Source: Rhabdophis nuchalis (taxonomy: Eukaryota; Chordata; Lepidosauria; Squamata; Natricidae). From it: 64,000 nt of DNA. Every line of letters starts with the position of its first letter. Within the stretch, counting starts at the first letter, position 1. The stretch is from the NCBI GenBank assembly GCA_039707465.1, contig CM077646.1, forward strand, positions 78,020,715-78,084,714. The letters are read 5' to 3'. The translations under genes were made by a program, and so were the position numbers. This document shows, in pieces, positions 52,659 through 62,365 of the stretch. The notes under the pieces are model-generated. The model made no database searches. It was not told the DNA's origin and saw nothing but the letters and a program-made list of their open reading frames with translations.

Positions 52659-53693
52659 TTAGATTCCACTTTCAAAAAAAGAAGACAACACTGGCTTCGC
52701 CCCGGACTCAGCTTCCTGCTTTTTACTAAGATCCTCCATCTTGTCTGGCGTTCGCTCGGTATCTTCACGAATTTTCTTATACTCAGAAACCGCCGGAGAA
52801 ATTTCTTTTCTCTTTAAACTCTTGGGATCCTGGCCGCCAATTGCACCTTTTTCTTCCAAAATTGAGGGTTCCTCTTGTATTCCACCCATCTTAAGCATAT
52901 AATCTTTAATTTCTACAAAATCTTCCTCTTTCTCAATCAGCCCAAGCTCCCGAATTAATCTTATTACATCTGTTTCTGGGGTAATAGTATGCATCCTTCC
53001 TTTGTAAAAAAATTTCAACTGCTGTAGTGGCCTCCAATTGTACTTAATATAATTGTCTCTCAAAACCTTTGTAACTGGTTTCAAATAATATCTCCAAGAC
53101 CTGTCTTCTCTGGATATATCCGGAAAAACTTGAATCTCTTTCTCCTCAAACTTAGGAACACCTTCCAGTTCCCTTATTTTTGCCATAACCTCTAGTTTAT
53201 CTCCAAGGTTTGCAAATCTTACTAAAACATTTCTATTTGCTCCATTTTGTCTCTTATAACCAATCCTAAAAACGCTTACTAGGTCTGCTGCTGTGTATTC
53301 AAATCCAAAATCATTCATCCATTTTAACACCCTCTGCTTCAAATCATCCGGTCTATTTTCTGGAATATTACGTATAACAATATTATATTTCCTAGCGTCC
53401 TCCTCCAAAAGACTAATTCTCTTGTCTTGCTGCTGATTTTTATAAAAAATTCCCTCTATCTTACGATCTATCTGCGCATCATGTGCATGGATTTGTTCAA
53501 TTTCATCTTTAATAAATTTCACCTCTACGTTTTGCTTTACAAAACTAACATTCAATTCACTTATCTGTTCTTTAGCTTTTTGAACTTCCAGCGTCAAATT
53601 CCCCACATGATCAGTCAGTGTAGTTAACTTTTCTCCAATTGTATTTAAGGCTCCAAAAATCCGTTCAAGTTCTGAAGGCTGTTGAGTCGTCAT
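52659..53693 (-). CDS. L1 ORF1 RNA-binding protein
   Basis: A 344-residue open frame begins MTTQQPSELERIFGALNTIG. Residues of about 10-95 are a heptad-rich coiled coil (LTTLTDHVGNLTLEVQKAKE, EVKFIKDEIEQIHAHD, KRISLLEED), expected to trimerise. About 100-185 are an RRM-like domain (YNIVIRNIPENRPDDLKQRV, NRNVLVRFANLGDKLEVMAK). About 185-265 are a C-terminal domain (VFPDISREDRSWRYYLKPVT, FYKGRMHTITPETD). A Lys/Glu-rich tail follows. This is the order of vertebrate L1 ORF1p, the nucleic-acid chaperone of the L1 RNP (established knowledge). No frameshift or stop is present. Confidence 0.92.
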   Translation of the reverse strand: MTTQQPSELERIFGALNTIGEKLTTLTDHVGNLTLEVQKAKEQISELNVSFVKQNVEVKFIKDEIEQIHAHDAQIDRKIEGIFYKNQQQDKRISLLEEDARKYNIVIRNIPENRPDDLKQRVLKWMNDFGFEYTAADLVSVFRIGYKRQNGANRNVLVRFANLGDKLEVMAKIRELEGVPKFEEKEIQVFPDISREDRSWRYYLKPVTKVLRDNYIKYNWRPLQQLKFFYKGRMHTITPETDVIRLIRELGLIEKEEDFVEIKDYMLKMGGIQEEPSILEEKGAIGGQDPKSLKRKEISPAVSEYKKIREDTERTPDKMEDLSKKQEAESGAKPVLSSFFESGI

Positions 53694-54327
53694 TTCAGTT
53701 CAAAAAGCTTTTTTTTTTATAAAGAAAAAATTATATTTCTTTGCCAAGAGGGTCTTTTTTGAAGAGTAAGGGCAATGTCCCAAATAAAATAGAGCTAAGC
53801 CGGCTTTTAATGCACCAAAGGAGCCAGAAAGAGAGATAGGAGGGCTTCCCCAATTTGTTTAACTTCTTAAGCCTCCATTTTAAATGTAATCCAAAAACTT
53901 GCTCGCTACGTTCAGCTGACACAATCCACTTTAGAAGAATTCAAAAGTTCAAAAGAGTTGTAATCCACATGCCATCAACCAACTTCCTTCTTAGTCTTCA
54001 GCTTGTGTTTAAAGCCTTGTAGCGAGACAAAAAGCATGCAAATCGTGGTATTTGCCAGAACAAAGGGTAGCCCCCCTCTTACCTCGGCCGCCTTGCTCAA
54101 CCCTCTGCCTCCACGGAGAAACGAAACTTTGAAATTCGAGCAGTTCGGGTTGATCAATCGCTTTGAAAAAACAATTTACTAGTCCCACCGTCCTTCCAAA
54201 ACACCTGTAAACATTTCTAGCTCCTAACGGCGCGTTTTAACCACTTTAATCCACATTTATTAAAAAAAAAGAGCCCTGCGAGGTGGAGGAAACACCCTCT
54301 CTCTACACGAGCATCGACACGCCCCCC
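53694..54327 (-). promoter_or_regulatory. L1 5' UTR / presumed internal promoter region
   Basis: About 630 bp lie upstream of ORF1 up to the target duplication. By analogy with other L1s this should hold the internal RNA polymerase II promoter. It is more G/C-rich at its 5' end (CCACCTCGCAGGGCTC) than the flanking intron. No specific factor site is claimed. Confidence 0.55.
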
Positions 54328-54346
54328 CAATCAGCCATAATTCTTT
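54328..54346. repeat. L1 target-site duplication, copy at the 5' end
   Basis: This is identical to 48490-48508. The leading C may belong to the terminal C-run (G-run of the L1), giving 18 or 19 bp. Confidence 0.93.
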
Positions 54347-55136
54347 ACTTAAAATCTTATTATAAAATTATGGGTGTTCAGTATTCTATTTGGGAATTTT
54401 GGTGACATGATTAAGGAAATAAATGAAAGTAACTTGCCTCTTGGAGACATCTTCTCCTCCTCTAACATTGGCTGCCTCACAGCTAAATTGTTATGGTTAT
54501 GAAGGAATCAAGGCAGCCTAGATGTAGACTTGGGAACACAGTCTGGGCATAGCTAGAAGCAGGAGAAAGAAACTCAAAGTAATCCTTTCTGGCTTTTGTT
54601 TGGTATAAATGAAACAAGGAGAGATTTGGGCAGGCATATTTTGTTATTCTACCTTACCACAATAAACAGCATTCTTGAAATCCCTGCCATGCTTGTTTCT
54701 TGATCTGGCCTACCTCAAATGCATTTAGCTGGCAAGGAACAGGCAGTCCATGGATTTCCCACAGTTGATTAAAAACAATTCCAAACTAGGGTTATTTTTA
54801 TAACATGATATTCCCTGACATCTATATCTACAAGTACTAAGCTCTGTTTCAAAAATGTGATTCCTATCATTGAAGGTCTCAAACAAAGACTAGCTTTAAG
54901 TGGAAAGTTGTTGGGAATGGGACCATTTCCACTTCATGTAGAATAGATACACTATTTTCCCAAGTGTTGAAACTGCAGTGGCAGTTCAAGGATTAAGATC
55001 TATAGTCCTTGCCCAGTTCTTTGAAAAACGGAAGCAACATTAACATGTCAAAACCACTCCTGAAAAAGTAGGTATTGTCCCAAGCTCATTGGGAAACTAT
55101 CATGCTGAAAGTGGTAGATAGACACAGAAAGGGAAT

Positions 55137-55604
55137 TGTTAGGATATTCAGCCTTATATTGGGTTGACAATATATATGAGCCTATGTTCTTAAGGAGTTA
55201 TGTAGCTTTAAGAACTAAGTATAAGCTGATTGGCTGTAAATTATCAGCTCTACCATATAAGCAAGGTCAGGAACACAGCTCATTCCCTGTTCGATTCCTT
55301 GTGATTCCTGTGTTTCCTGATTGCCGTTGAAGAAGAAGGAGTATTGTTTTGCATCACTGAGAGATAACTCTGTGTTTGGTGAAGGACTGTTATTTGTTTG
55401 AGAATTTAGTCAGAAGAAGCATTTTAGTTGCTACAAAGTAAAGACTATTTATTTTCTTACTATCACTGTTTTTAGAGTTTGTTTGTGGTTTACAGCAACG
55501 TATCTCTTTATTGTCCAGTGAATTACACTATTCCGCATTTATTTGCTAACACTGGTTAAGGGACCAGAGTTGTAACACTAGTTCCGAACCCAGAGTTGCT
55601 AACA
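55137..55604 (+). mobile_element. Solo LTR (468 bp), plus strand
   Basis: It begins TGTTAGGATATTCAGCC and ends TTGCTAACA, that is TG...CA with a TGTTAG/CTAACA inverted terminus. A 5-bp duplication, GGAAT, flanks it (55132-55136 and 55605-55609). A TATA-like CATATAAGCAAGG at about 55255 and AGTAAAGACTATTTATT near 55440 resemble promoter and polyadenylation regions. It is homologous to the LTR at 62945-63406 in opposite orientation. No internal gag/pol sequence is present, so it is a solo LTR. Class (endogenous retrovirus or gypsy type) is undetermined. Confidence 0.85.
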
Positions 55605-56036
55605 GGAATGAGTTCCTTTGTTCAGCTGCAGCATTTTTAAATAAAAGGTGGTGGTGGGGAATGTGGTTCATAGAATTTGCCTCAAAGTATTCTTCTGAAA
55701 ATGCACAGCCTCGTGAAGAAGTCCTGTCATGTTCTCCAGTTTTCTTTGGGGGAAGTAAGGAGGAACAACTGAACTACAGCTGCTTAGGTCACAATCCCAA
55801 AGGCAAAAGAGATTGACAAATGAAAGACAACACTGCAGATCATACAAAGTAGTTTGGATAGAAATAACCACCCTTTTCTTTTATTGAATCTTGAGTCACC
55901 TATCCTAAGAGAAAATGCTGCAATAAATATCAGAAGAAAAAGGAAGATAGACATCTGCTATTCTGACATATTTTGTACATTTATTTGGGGTTGGAGAAGT
56001 AAATCTGAAAACTGTTAATAATAGGAATTGGAAAAA

Positions 56037-56084
56037 CTCCTCCCCTTAAAGGGACCCTTGAACAGGAGCTGTGAAAATATTCTC
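56037..56084. repeat. 48-bp direct repeat, left copy
   Basis: CTCCTCCCCTTAAAGGGACC through GAAAATATTCTC is identical to 56376-56423. The pair brackets a Penelope-like terminal unit of about 290 bp. Confidence 0.9.
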
Positions 56085-56375
56085 TCATTTATAAATCCTG
56101 TAAATTGGCTGATGTATCAGGGATACCAGATAGCTCAAGGCATAGAAAGGCTTGGCTCATATGCTGGAAAGCACCGGTTCAAATCCCAGTAGAAGAAGTA
56201 TGGCCAGCTGAAGAAGGCTAATAAGCCTGAAATGGATCCATCCTGGTCTCTTTATTTTCAGCCCTTAAAAAATCTAACACATATCTAAAAAATTTCACAC
56301 AGCAGCAAACTAATTGGTTCTCTGTCTGGATGATCTCTAGGTTGAGTCGAAGGGCAGAGAGGGATGACGTTAAGT
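56085..56375 (+). mobile_element. Penelope-like terminal unit, plus orientation
   Basis: In order: an A-box-like TAGCTCAAGG (56131-56140), a B-box-like GGTTCAAATCCC (56176-56187), the hammerhead motif (56202-56248), TTTCAGCCCTTAAAAAATCT, ACACATATCTAAAAAATTTC and TCTCTGTCTGGATGATCTCT. It is diverged but collinear with 57060-57234 (reverse) and with the pieces at 7469-7908. It is bracketed by a 48-bp direct repeat. Confidence 0.7.
56202..56248 (+). ncRNA. Hammerhead ribozyme motif 2 (diverged, covarying)
   Basis: Stem I 5' is GGCCAG (56202-56207) and the core CTGAAGA (56208-56214). Stem II is AGGCT/AGCCT with loop AATA (56215-56228). GAA is at 56229-56231. Stem III is ATG/CAT around GATC (56232-56241). 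The cleavage-site C is 56242, and stem I 3' is CTGGTC (56243-56248). Compared with motif 1, the paired changes in stems I, II and III keep base pairing. The only core change is at position 7 of CUGANGA, which is known to tolerate any base. Confidence 0.8.
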
Positions 56376-56419
56376 CTCCTCCCCTTAAAGGGACCCTTGA
56401 ACAGGAGCTGTGAAAATAT

Positions 56420-56423
<4 letters not shown>
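56376..56423. repeat. 48-bp direct repeat, right copy
   Basis: Identical to 56037-56084. It is followed directly by a (TA)n/(TATG)n block. Confidence 0.9.
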
Positions 56424-56480
<57 letters not shown>

Positions 56481-56530
56481 TGTATGTATGTATGTATGTA
56501 TGTATGTATGTATGTATGTATGTATATATG
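56424..56530. repeat. (TA)n(TATG)n microsatellite
   Basis: About 14 TA units are followed by about 19 TATG units. It separates the terminal unit from the coding fragment. Translations (YIYIYI, MYVCMYVC) are artefacts. Confidence 0.97.
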
Positions 56531-56532
56531 CA

Positions 56533-56961
56533 TTAAAAAATCATCTTAATACCTCATCTCTTTATCAACATTTCAAAACTACAGGACATGACATTGACTT
56601 TCAAGGAACTAAAATGATCTCCAAGGCTGAACAGCTGAAAAGGAGAATAATCAGAGAAGCCATTGAAATAGAGAAGCAATCTAACAGTATGAACAAACGT
56701 GATGACACCTCCCGCCTACCAGACATCTGGAAGCCAGCACTGACCAACAGACGAGCCCCACCTTCCACCCAAGCCGTTGAAATTCAAAACAAGGAGAAAC
56801 ATACAAATGAGATCAATCAGCATCAATCTACCAGTCATGATGCAGCTGCACAGCCAATCAACCCACTCACAGCAATAGTCAGCGCTCCACACACACCCCC
56901 ACCAGGATTTAAAGAGGGGCGATGCCTCCGCAGTCACAGTCACAGACATAATCCTGCCTGA
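56533..56961 (+). pseudogene. Penelope-like ORF C-terminal fragment (GIY-YIG endonuclease end)
   Basis: About 142 residues are open to a stop at 56959-56961. The fragment reads LYQHFKTTGHDIDFQGTKMI, SKAEQLKRRIIREAIEIEKQ, then MNKRDDTSRLPDIWKPAL and a Pro/His-rich tail. The TGHDIDF followed by RRIIREAIEIEK, NKRDD and a WKPAL end is the layout of the C-terminal half of the GIY-YIG endonuclease region of Penelope-like elements (family knowledge). RT and the GIY-YIG residues themselves are missing, lost upstream of the microsatellite. The nearest Met lies within the TATG repeat and is not meaningful. Confidence 0.65.
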
Positions 56962-57164
56962 TGATGGCAAGTGAGACCTTGCCATATATATATATATATG
57001 CTGGAATTATATTATATAATTGTTCCACAACACCCTTTTCCCTTCGGGAAAATCCCCGAAGCCAGCACCAGAGACCATCTAGACAGAAAGCCATGAGTTC
57101 CGTTGTGTGATTTTTTTAAATATGTGTGTTAGTTTTATGAGCTGATCAATAAATAAATCAGGGA

Positions 57165-57211
57165 GACTAGGATAGATCTATTTCGAGCTTTTTAGCTCTC
57201 ATCAGCTAGCC
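57165..57211 (-). ncRNA. Hammerhead ribozyme motif 3
   Basis: On the minus strand: GGCTAG stem I, CTGATGA core, GAGCT/AGCTC stem II with loop AAAA, GAA, ATA/TAT stem III around GATC, cleavage-site C, and CTAGTC stem I 3'. It is identical to motif 1 except for one loop base. All core nucleotides are intact. It is in the same orientation as CACNA1D, so it would be present in the unspliced channel transcript. Confidence 0.87.
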
Positions 57212-57225
57212 ATACCCTTACTGGG

Positions 57226-57302
57226 ATTCGAACCGGGGCTGTATTGCATATCAGGCAGGAGCCTTTAGCCTGCCTGATATGCAATACAGCCCCGGTTCGA
57301 AT
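57226..57302. repeat. Perfect 34-bp inverted repeat with 9-nt loop
   Basis: The left arm ATTCGAACCGGGGCTGTATT...CAGG (57226-57259) is exactly complementary to 57269-57302, with loop AGCCTTTAG. The arms include the B-box-like motif, so it is present twice in opposite orientations. Confidence 0.92.
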
Positions 57303-57925
57303 ATATATATACACGTTTCTAGAGCATAAGAGAAGTGGAAGAGCGAATAGGTTTTTGGCACAACAATTCAACAGGAGCACAGAAGGGAGTTACTGGAAAA
57401 GTATTGTATTGAGAAGAATAGTATACTCAACTATAAAAGATTAAAAGGGTAGGTGATCCCAATGGGAAGATTACTAATACTATTTATATGCTTTTCTATT
57501 CCTGGTGCCTTAGGAAAGATGATGAAAATATATGTACAGGACTCTTCAATCAAAGCTTACAATGCTTGTGGCATATTTGTATTCGTATTTAAAAACAAAC
57601 GAGAATATATTCGCAGCAAATGCATTCTTATAAGATGCTTGGAAAAAAAGAGTCAGAAGGTTGAAACAACATGGTCACACTTTAGTTAATAAGACAGAAT
57701 GGAGATTTATGAGAACAAACCAGGGAGGTATCATAAAAAGCCTAGTGAATATCACCAAAAACAGAGTTGAAAAAGATATACTATGCTATTTGTATTCAAA
57801 ATATTTATAACATAGCAGAGGCTGCTACAAAGCTCCAAAAATTATATTTCTTTTTTACCGTTTTTATTATTATGAAAACAACTCAGTGTACTTTGCTTGG
57901 TGCCTTTTATTACTGTTACAGTATA

Positions 57926-58268
57926 TTCAGGGTTGAAATCAACTTATCTTCGCTACTGGTTTGCAGATGTGAGCGCACATACCACCTCTGCACATGTGCA
58001 GGACCTTCCACGCATGTGCATAGTATCAAAAATGGGATGTGATGACGTCCAGGTGGGTGGGCGGAGCCTGCCTGGAAAGGTAAGTAGAACAGCGGGGGGG
58101 GGGGGGATCCGCTGTGCCACGCAATTTAGATTAGCTAGAAAGCAGGAAATCCGATGATTCTAACTAATATAAATCACATGTCACAGCTGATCATCGGAAA
58201 TACTGGTTCTCCTGAACCTGTAGCATTTTTTAGTACTGGTTCTGGCGAACAAGTAGCATTTCACCCCT
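57926..58268. mobile_element. hAT-like MITE (TTGAAATCAA / CTGGTTCTGGCGAAC family)
   Basis: CAGGGTTGAAATCAAC opens and GTAGCATTTCACCCCTG closes. The inside includes CTGGTTCTCCTGAACC and TACTGGTTCTGGCGAAC. A 12-14 base G-run lies at 58096-58109. The flanking 8-bp match is imperfect (AGTATATT against GTTATACT). Confidence 0.6.
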
Positions 58269-59326
58269 GGTTATACTGAATATCAATTGTACACTTGTAA
58301 TAACCATTTGTCCATATTTAGACATTATCTTTAAAATTTGAAAAATACATGTACATTCGGCATTAAAAACTGAATAATATATGCTATTTTAAACCTTAGC
58401 ATGTGCAAACAGTGCATGTATATATGAAGAATAGAACATAGAACATGATCATTGTACTATGCTGATGCTTCTGGAAACCAGATACTGACTGAATACTTTT
58501 CCTGTGTGTACTTATTAATTCTGCCCATTTTTCTGTAGGAAAAGAGGAGACATCATTAAAGGGGGCTATTGTTTACTTGTATCTTGCTCTACTCTTTAGC
58601 TAAAAATATCTATTCCAGCACACACAAAAGCTGAAGCCATCTGGTTTTCTGAATGAATTTGTCTTGTCTTGTTTTTTAAACTTTTTTTTTACTATTAGGG
58701 AACTGAGAAAAGGTGTACCCTGAGATTGTCCTTATTAACAAAGAGCTTAAATGGAATCAATTTTACACCATAACAAAAAGCAGATGAAGCTTTTCATTTG
58801 TTCAAAGTCTTGTTTACAAGACCTACAACTCAGTCTTCTGCCTAGTTATTTGGAAATAAATTCTATTAATTTCTTGTTCCTTAATATGCTGGTATGCACT
58901 CTTAACTGTGATTAAATCCCTTGTAAAGAATGGAAGACGTACTTCTAAATTAATATTCAGTTGTGATTCTATATATACACTTACTTTAGGATCCTTCCCA
59001 CAGATTACTAGAAACAAGAAGAAATGGCTTTATTCCCTGCTCAATGTAAAATAACTGCAAAACAGCTATAAAATCTTAAGAAAAGGCTGTCAAGCTTTTA
59101 TTTAAATACCGGAAATGAAGAAAAAAACCTACTACTTTTCAACTCTAGAAACATAATACTTTCCACATCTCTTTCATTATCAAAAACTATATTATACTCT
59201 TTTCTGACTTACCCCACCCCACTGCATTCCACTCCATTCAGATTTTAGATGAATCTGTTTTGCAACAATTTGCAGTTGATGGTTGAGGTTCTAGTGGAAA
59301 AAGCTTGTCTTTTCCATTAAACACAC

Positions 59327-59614
59327 CAGGGGTGGGCTTCAAAAATTTTAGCAAGAGGTTCTCTGCCTGGTTGCTAGGTTGCATCCTGCACCACAGTGGG
59401 GGGGGGGGGGAGCCTCCCCAGTTTCCGGCCTTCCCGAAGTAGGCCCCCAAACCTCCTGCACTTAACTGCATCCAAAATGGGTTGTGTGGGGACTCCTGGG
59501 AGGGGAAGAATGGGCAGGGCCACCAGGAGTGGGATTTGGAGGTTCTCCGAACAGGACATAATCTTAGGTAGAGATTCTACTGAACCCCTGTGAACCCCCA
59601 GTAGCCCACCCCTG
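59327..59614. mobile_element. hAT-type MITE, 288 bp (GGGTGGGCTTC family)
   Basis: CAGGGGTGGGCTTCAAAAAT opens and AGTAGCCCACCCCTG closes. A perfect 8-bp duplication, AAACACAC, flanks it (59319-59326 and 59615-59622). It contains a G-run (59398-59411). ORFs on both strands are not transposase. Confidence 0.88.
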
Positions 59615-60726
59615 AAACACACTCAGTTATTTCAGATGTTCTTCATAGGCCTCTTCTCTATTTTCAAAGCCTTAGACAGGGAACAATAGAATTGGGGAGC
59701 AGTTAGATGGGATATTCTTTCTCAGGAGGTGCAGCAGTTGTTGTTCACCAATGCAGAACACTCCAGCAATTGCAATTACATGGGAGGAGACTTTTCATTA
59801 GGACTTCCTTTACTAGACGGCTTCCTGCTGCTAGATGTGGGAGGTCAATTTAAATTTTAAATAAATGTAACATCATATAAATGTCTCTGCTTGCATTCTT
59901 TAAGTAATCATCTAATTTGAATATAAATTGCCTCAGTGAAAAATTAGTACCCACAAGAACAAATTAAATATGGAAAAAACTCTGATCCAAACTACCTTGG
60001 GGGGAGGGGAGCAACAGGGAATTGAATTCAATAACTATCAAATGTTAGACTGTGTAATGTGATAAGGAGCGTGAATATTATGTCTATATTAGCTGTGTTT
60101 GACTGGGAAGGTAGAATAAACAATTGACAATAAAAACCACAAAGGACCAAATCAAACAAATTTGTATGTCTTGGTAAAATGTTTACATTAAATGGGAAAA
60201 TGGGAATAGAAAACATGAAAAGGATACATTTTATATTGCTAATTGCTGAAAACACAGATTTGTAGGGAAAGAAAGACGCCTAGGGAAGAGGATCTTGCAT
60301 TACCAACATCCGTCCTTTCCAGCAATTAAAGCCAATCTTAATCTATTAATGGCAAGCAGCTCAGCTTTCCGCTTTAGAAAAAGAAGGTGATTGTACAAAT
60401 GTCAAGATGTTAAATGGGTTTTCCCAACAAGAATCAGAAGAAACCAATTTCAATCCATAAACCAGGAACTGAAAAATCATAAAGGTAGAATATCTAGCAC
60501 TGATGTTATTATCATTAATAATATATAAGAAATTTCATTATTAAATAAATATTCCACAATTATCACTTGAGGTTACATAATAAAGTCTGCGGCTGGGTAA
60601 ACCCCTAAGTGATTTATTCAGTTTTGGCTCAGCGTGTTAAGTGCAACTTGCCACAATGGCTTGTAAAAATGTGATAGCTTAGCATAATGTGTGAAGAAGA
60701 CCAAAAATAAGTTATGTTCAACATAA

Positions 60727-60762
60727 CTGTGTGTGTTTGTATGTGTGTGTGTGTGTGTGTTC
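60727..60762. repeat. (TG)n microsatellite
   Basis: About 16 GT units with two interruptions. It forms one end of the unclassified repeat that follows. Confidence 0.9.
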
Positions 60763-61075
60763 CAGCATAATTCTGGAACGCCTTGAGCAATTTCAACCAA
60801 ACTTGGTACATAGATGACTTACTCTCTAGAGAAAAATACTGTGCAGATAAGACACCACTAACATCCCTTGGTGTGTGTTTTCTGTTAAGATATAGCCTGT
60901 TGTGCCGTACTGACTTCTACTGTACAGCGCAGTGGAGTTGCCATGGTAATGGCTTCACAGTACTCCACATGGGGGCTTCCTCTGTTAAAGGGGAAAATCC
61001 AACATTAGAAATTACGTTTGATCTGGACATTTTCCCCCTATACCCGGGCAACACCGGGATATTGTCTAGTTATAA
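60740..61075. mobile_element. Unclassified interspersed repeat (second copy)
   Basis: It begins with a GT run and TTCCAGCATAATTCTGGAAC, a small palindrome. AATTTCAACCAAACTTGGTA follows. It ends CTATACCCGGGCAACACCGG and GATATTGTCTAGTTATAA. The last part is the complement of the start of the repeat at 2190. The family is not named. Confidence 0.4.
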
Positions 61076-61612
61076 CTAAAACAAACCATAGTTTAAAATG
61101 GTAAGAGAACTTACAATGGAATTGATCTACTCCATTCCTTGACAACAACCTCATAGATATCCCTATAATTCTCTATATTATATTTAATTCTACATTAGAA
61201 TTTCCATACAATTCTCAAAATAAAAAAAATTCTATATATTAGAAATTATCATTAGCTTTATTCAAAAATTGGGCTTCTGAAGTCAATGAAGATCCACGCT
61301 ATTGCCCCAGCTCCTCCATCCTCAATCACTCTATTTAGACAGGGAGGTCTACAGGGGAAAAGTAATGATATTCCGTTTTTATATTTGCTATTCAGAAAAT
61401 GCATGTTCCCTGAAATGATATGTTTTGAACACCTGACAAGAATATACTGCATTATTGTTTTGAATGGCTGCCCAATTTCACAGAAGAATTGGTTGCTCTT
61501 AATGCATCTGCATCTGCTGTGACTGGGTAATGGGCAAAACCTCAGATAGGGAAGGAATGAAATCAGGAGCACAACCCTTAAGTAAGCAGTTGCAGATAAA
61601 TATTAGTAGCAA

Positions 61613-62365
61613 CAGCGCCAATTGCGTCCCCTATTGGACCGGGACGCCCTTCGCACAGTCACTCATGCACTTGTGACGTCCCGTCTAGACTACTGTAACG
61701 CTCTCTACATGGGGCTCCCCTTGAGATGCACCCAAAGGCTGCAGTTGGTTCAGAATGCGGCCGCGCGGGCAGTTTCGGGAGTCTCTAGATATTCCCACGT
61801 AACACCTCTCCTGCGCGGGCTGCACTGGCTGCCTGTGGCTTTTCGGGTGCGTTTCAAGGTGTTGATTATCATCTTCAAAGCGCTCCATGGCACAGGACCT
61901 AGTTATTTGCGGGATCGTATCCTGCCCCATACATCCCTTCGGCCGATTCGCTCACACAGAGAGGGACTTCTCCAGGTGCCGTCCACTAGGCTGTGCCAGC
62001 GGGCGACGCCCAGGGGAAGGGCCTTCTCTGTGGCGGGCCCGACCCTCTGGAATGACCTTCCCCCTGACATTAGAACGACCACGGACCTCCGCTCCTTCCG
62101 CCAGAAACTCAAAACCCACTTGTTTCATCTGGCCGGCCTGGCCTAATTCCATCTTTCCCACCTTAGTTTGTATTTTTAAATTCTGTGATTTGGTTTTAAG
62201 GTTAAGTTTTTAATTTTTATAAATTTGTACAGGGGTTTATTTAATTCGATTTTAGTTATATGTATTATTGATTGTAATGGTTTTAATCTGTACCTGTACA
62301 CCGCCCCGAGTCCCTTCGGGGAGAGGGGCCGGTCTAGAAGTCCAATAAATAGAATAGAAATAGAA
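61613..62365 (+). mobile_element. 5'-truncated L2-like LINE
   Basis: It begins inside ORF2 (QLRPLLDRDALRTVTHALVT) and runs to the 3' UTR (ACCGCCCCGAGTCCCTTCGG) with an AATAAATAGAATAGAAATAG tail. It is very similar to the copy at 42375-43780 but truncated much further 3'. No target duplication was identified. Confidence 0.9.
61622..62146 (+). pseudogene. L2-like ORF2 C-terminus
   Basis: 174 residues are open: THALVTSRLDYCNALYMGLP, TPLLRGLHWLPVAFRVRFKV, ALHGTGPSYLRDRILPHTSL, ATPRGRAFSVAGPTLWNDLP and LKTHLFHLAGLA, then a stop. This is the conserved post-RT region only. The absence of frame damage suggests a young insertion. Confidence 0.88.

Larger units (their letters stand above)
48509..54327 (-). 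mobile_element. Full-length L1 LINE
   Basis: About 5.8 kb with every L1 component on the minus strand. There is a G-rich 5' start (GGGGGGGCGTGTCGATGCTC), a 5' UTR of about 630 bp, ORF1 (53693-52659), a 267-bp spacer, ORF2 (52391 to 48606 with one internal stop), a short 3' UTR, AATAAA and poly(A). A perfect 18-19 bp target duplication flanks it. The insertion is in the same transcriptional orientation as CACNA1D. The intact ORF1 and clean duplication imply a recent insertion. Confidence 0.95.
57020..57302 (-). mobile_element. Penelope-like terminal unit, minus orientation
   Basis: Read on the minus strand: a 34-bp inverted repeat (57226-57259 and 57269-57302), a perfect tRNA-like B box GGTTCGAATCCC (57223-57234), AGTAAGGGTAT, the hammerhead (57165-57211), ATTTATTGATCAGCTCAT, ACACACATAT and TCTGTCTAGATGGTCTCTGG. 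It faces the plus-strand unit at 56085-56375 across the coding fragment. Confidence 0.75.

Noticed and set aside
49000..53700. Host gene on the minus strand with 1137-aa and 344-aa products
   Set aside because: The domain content (APE endonuclease, RT, ORF1 coiled coil and RRM), poly(A) and target duplication show it is an L1 retrotransposon.
56121..56193. Possible tRNA gene (A box, B box, about 73 nt)
   Set aside because: No cloverleaf with acceptor and T stems can be drawn. The B-box motif is shared with the other Penelope-like units, so it belongs to the element.
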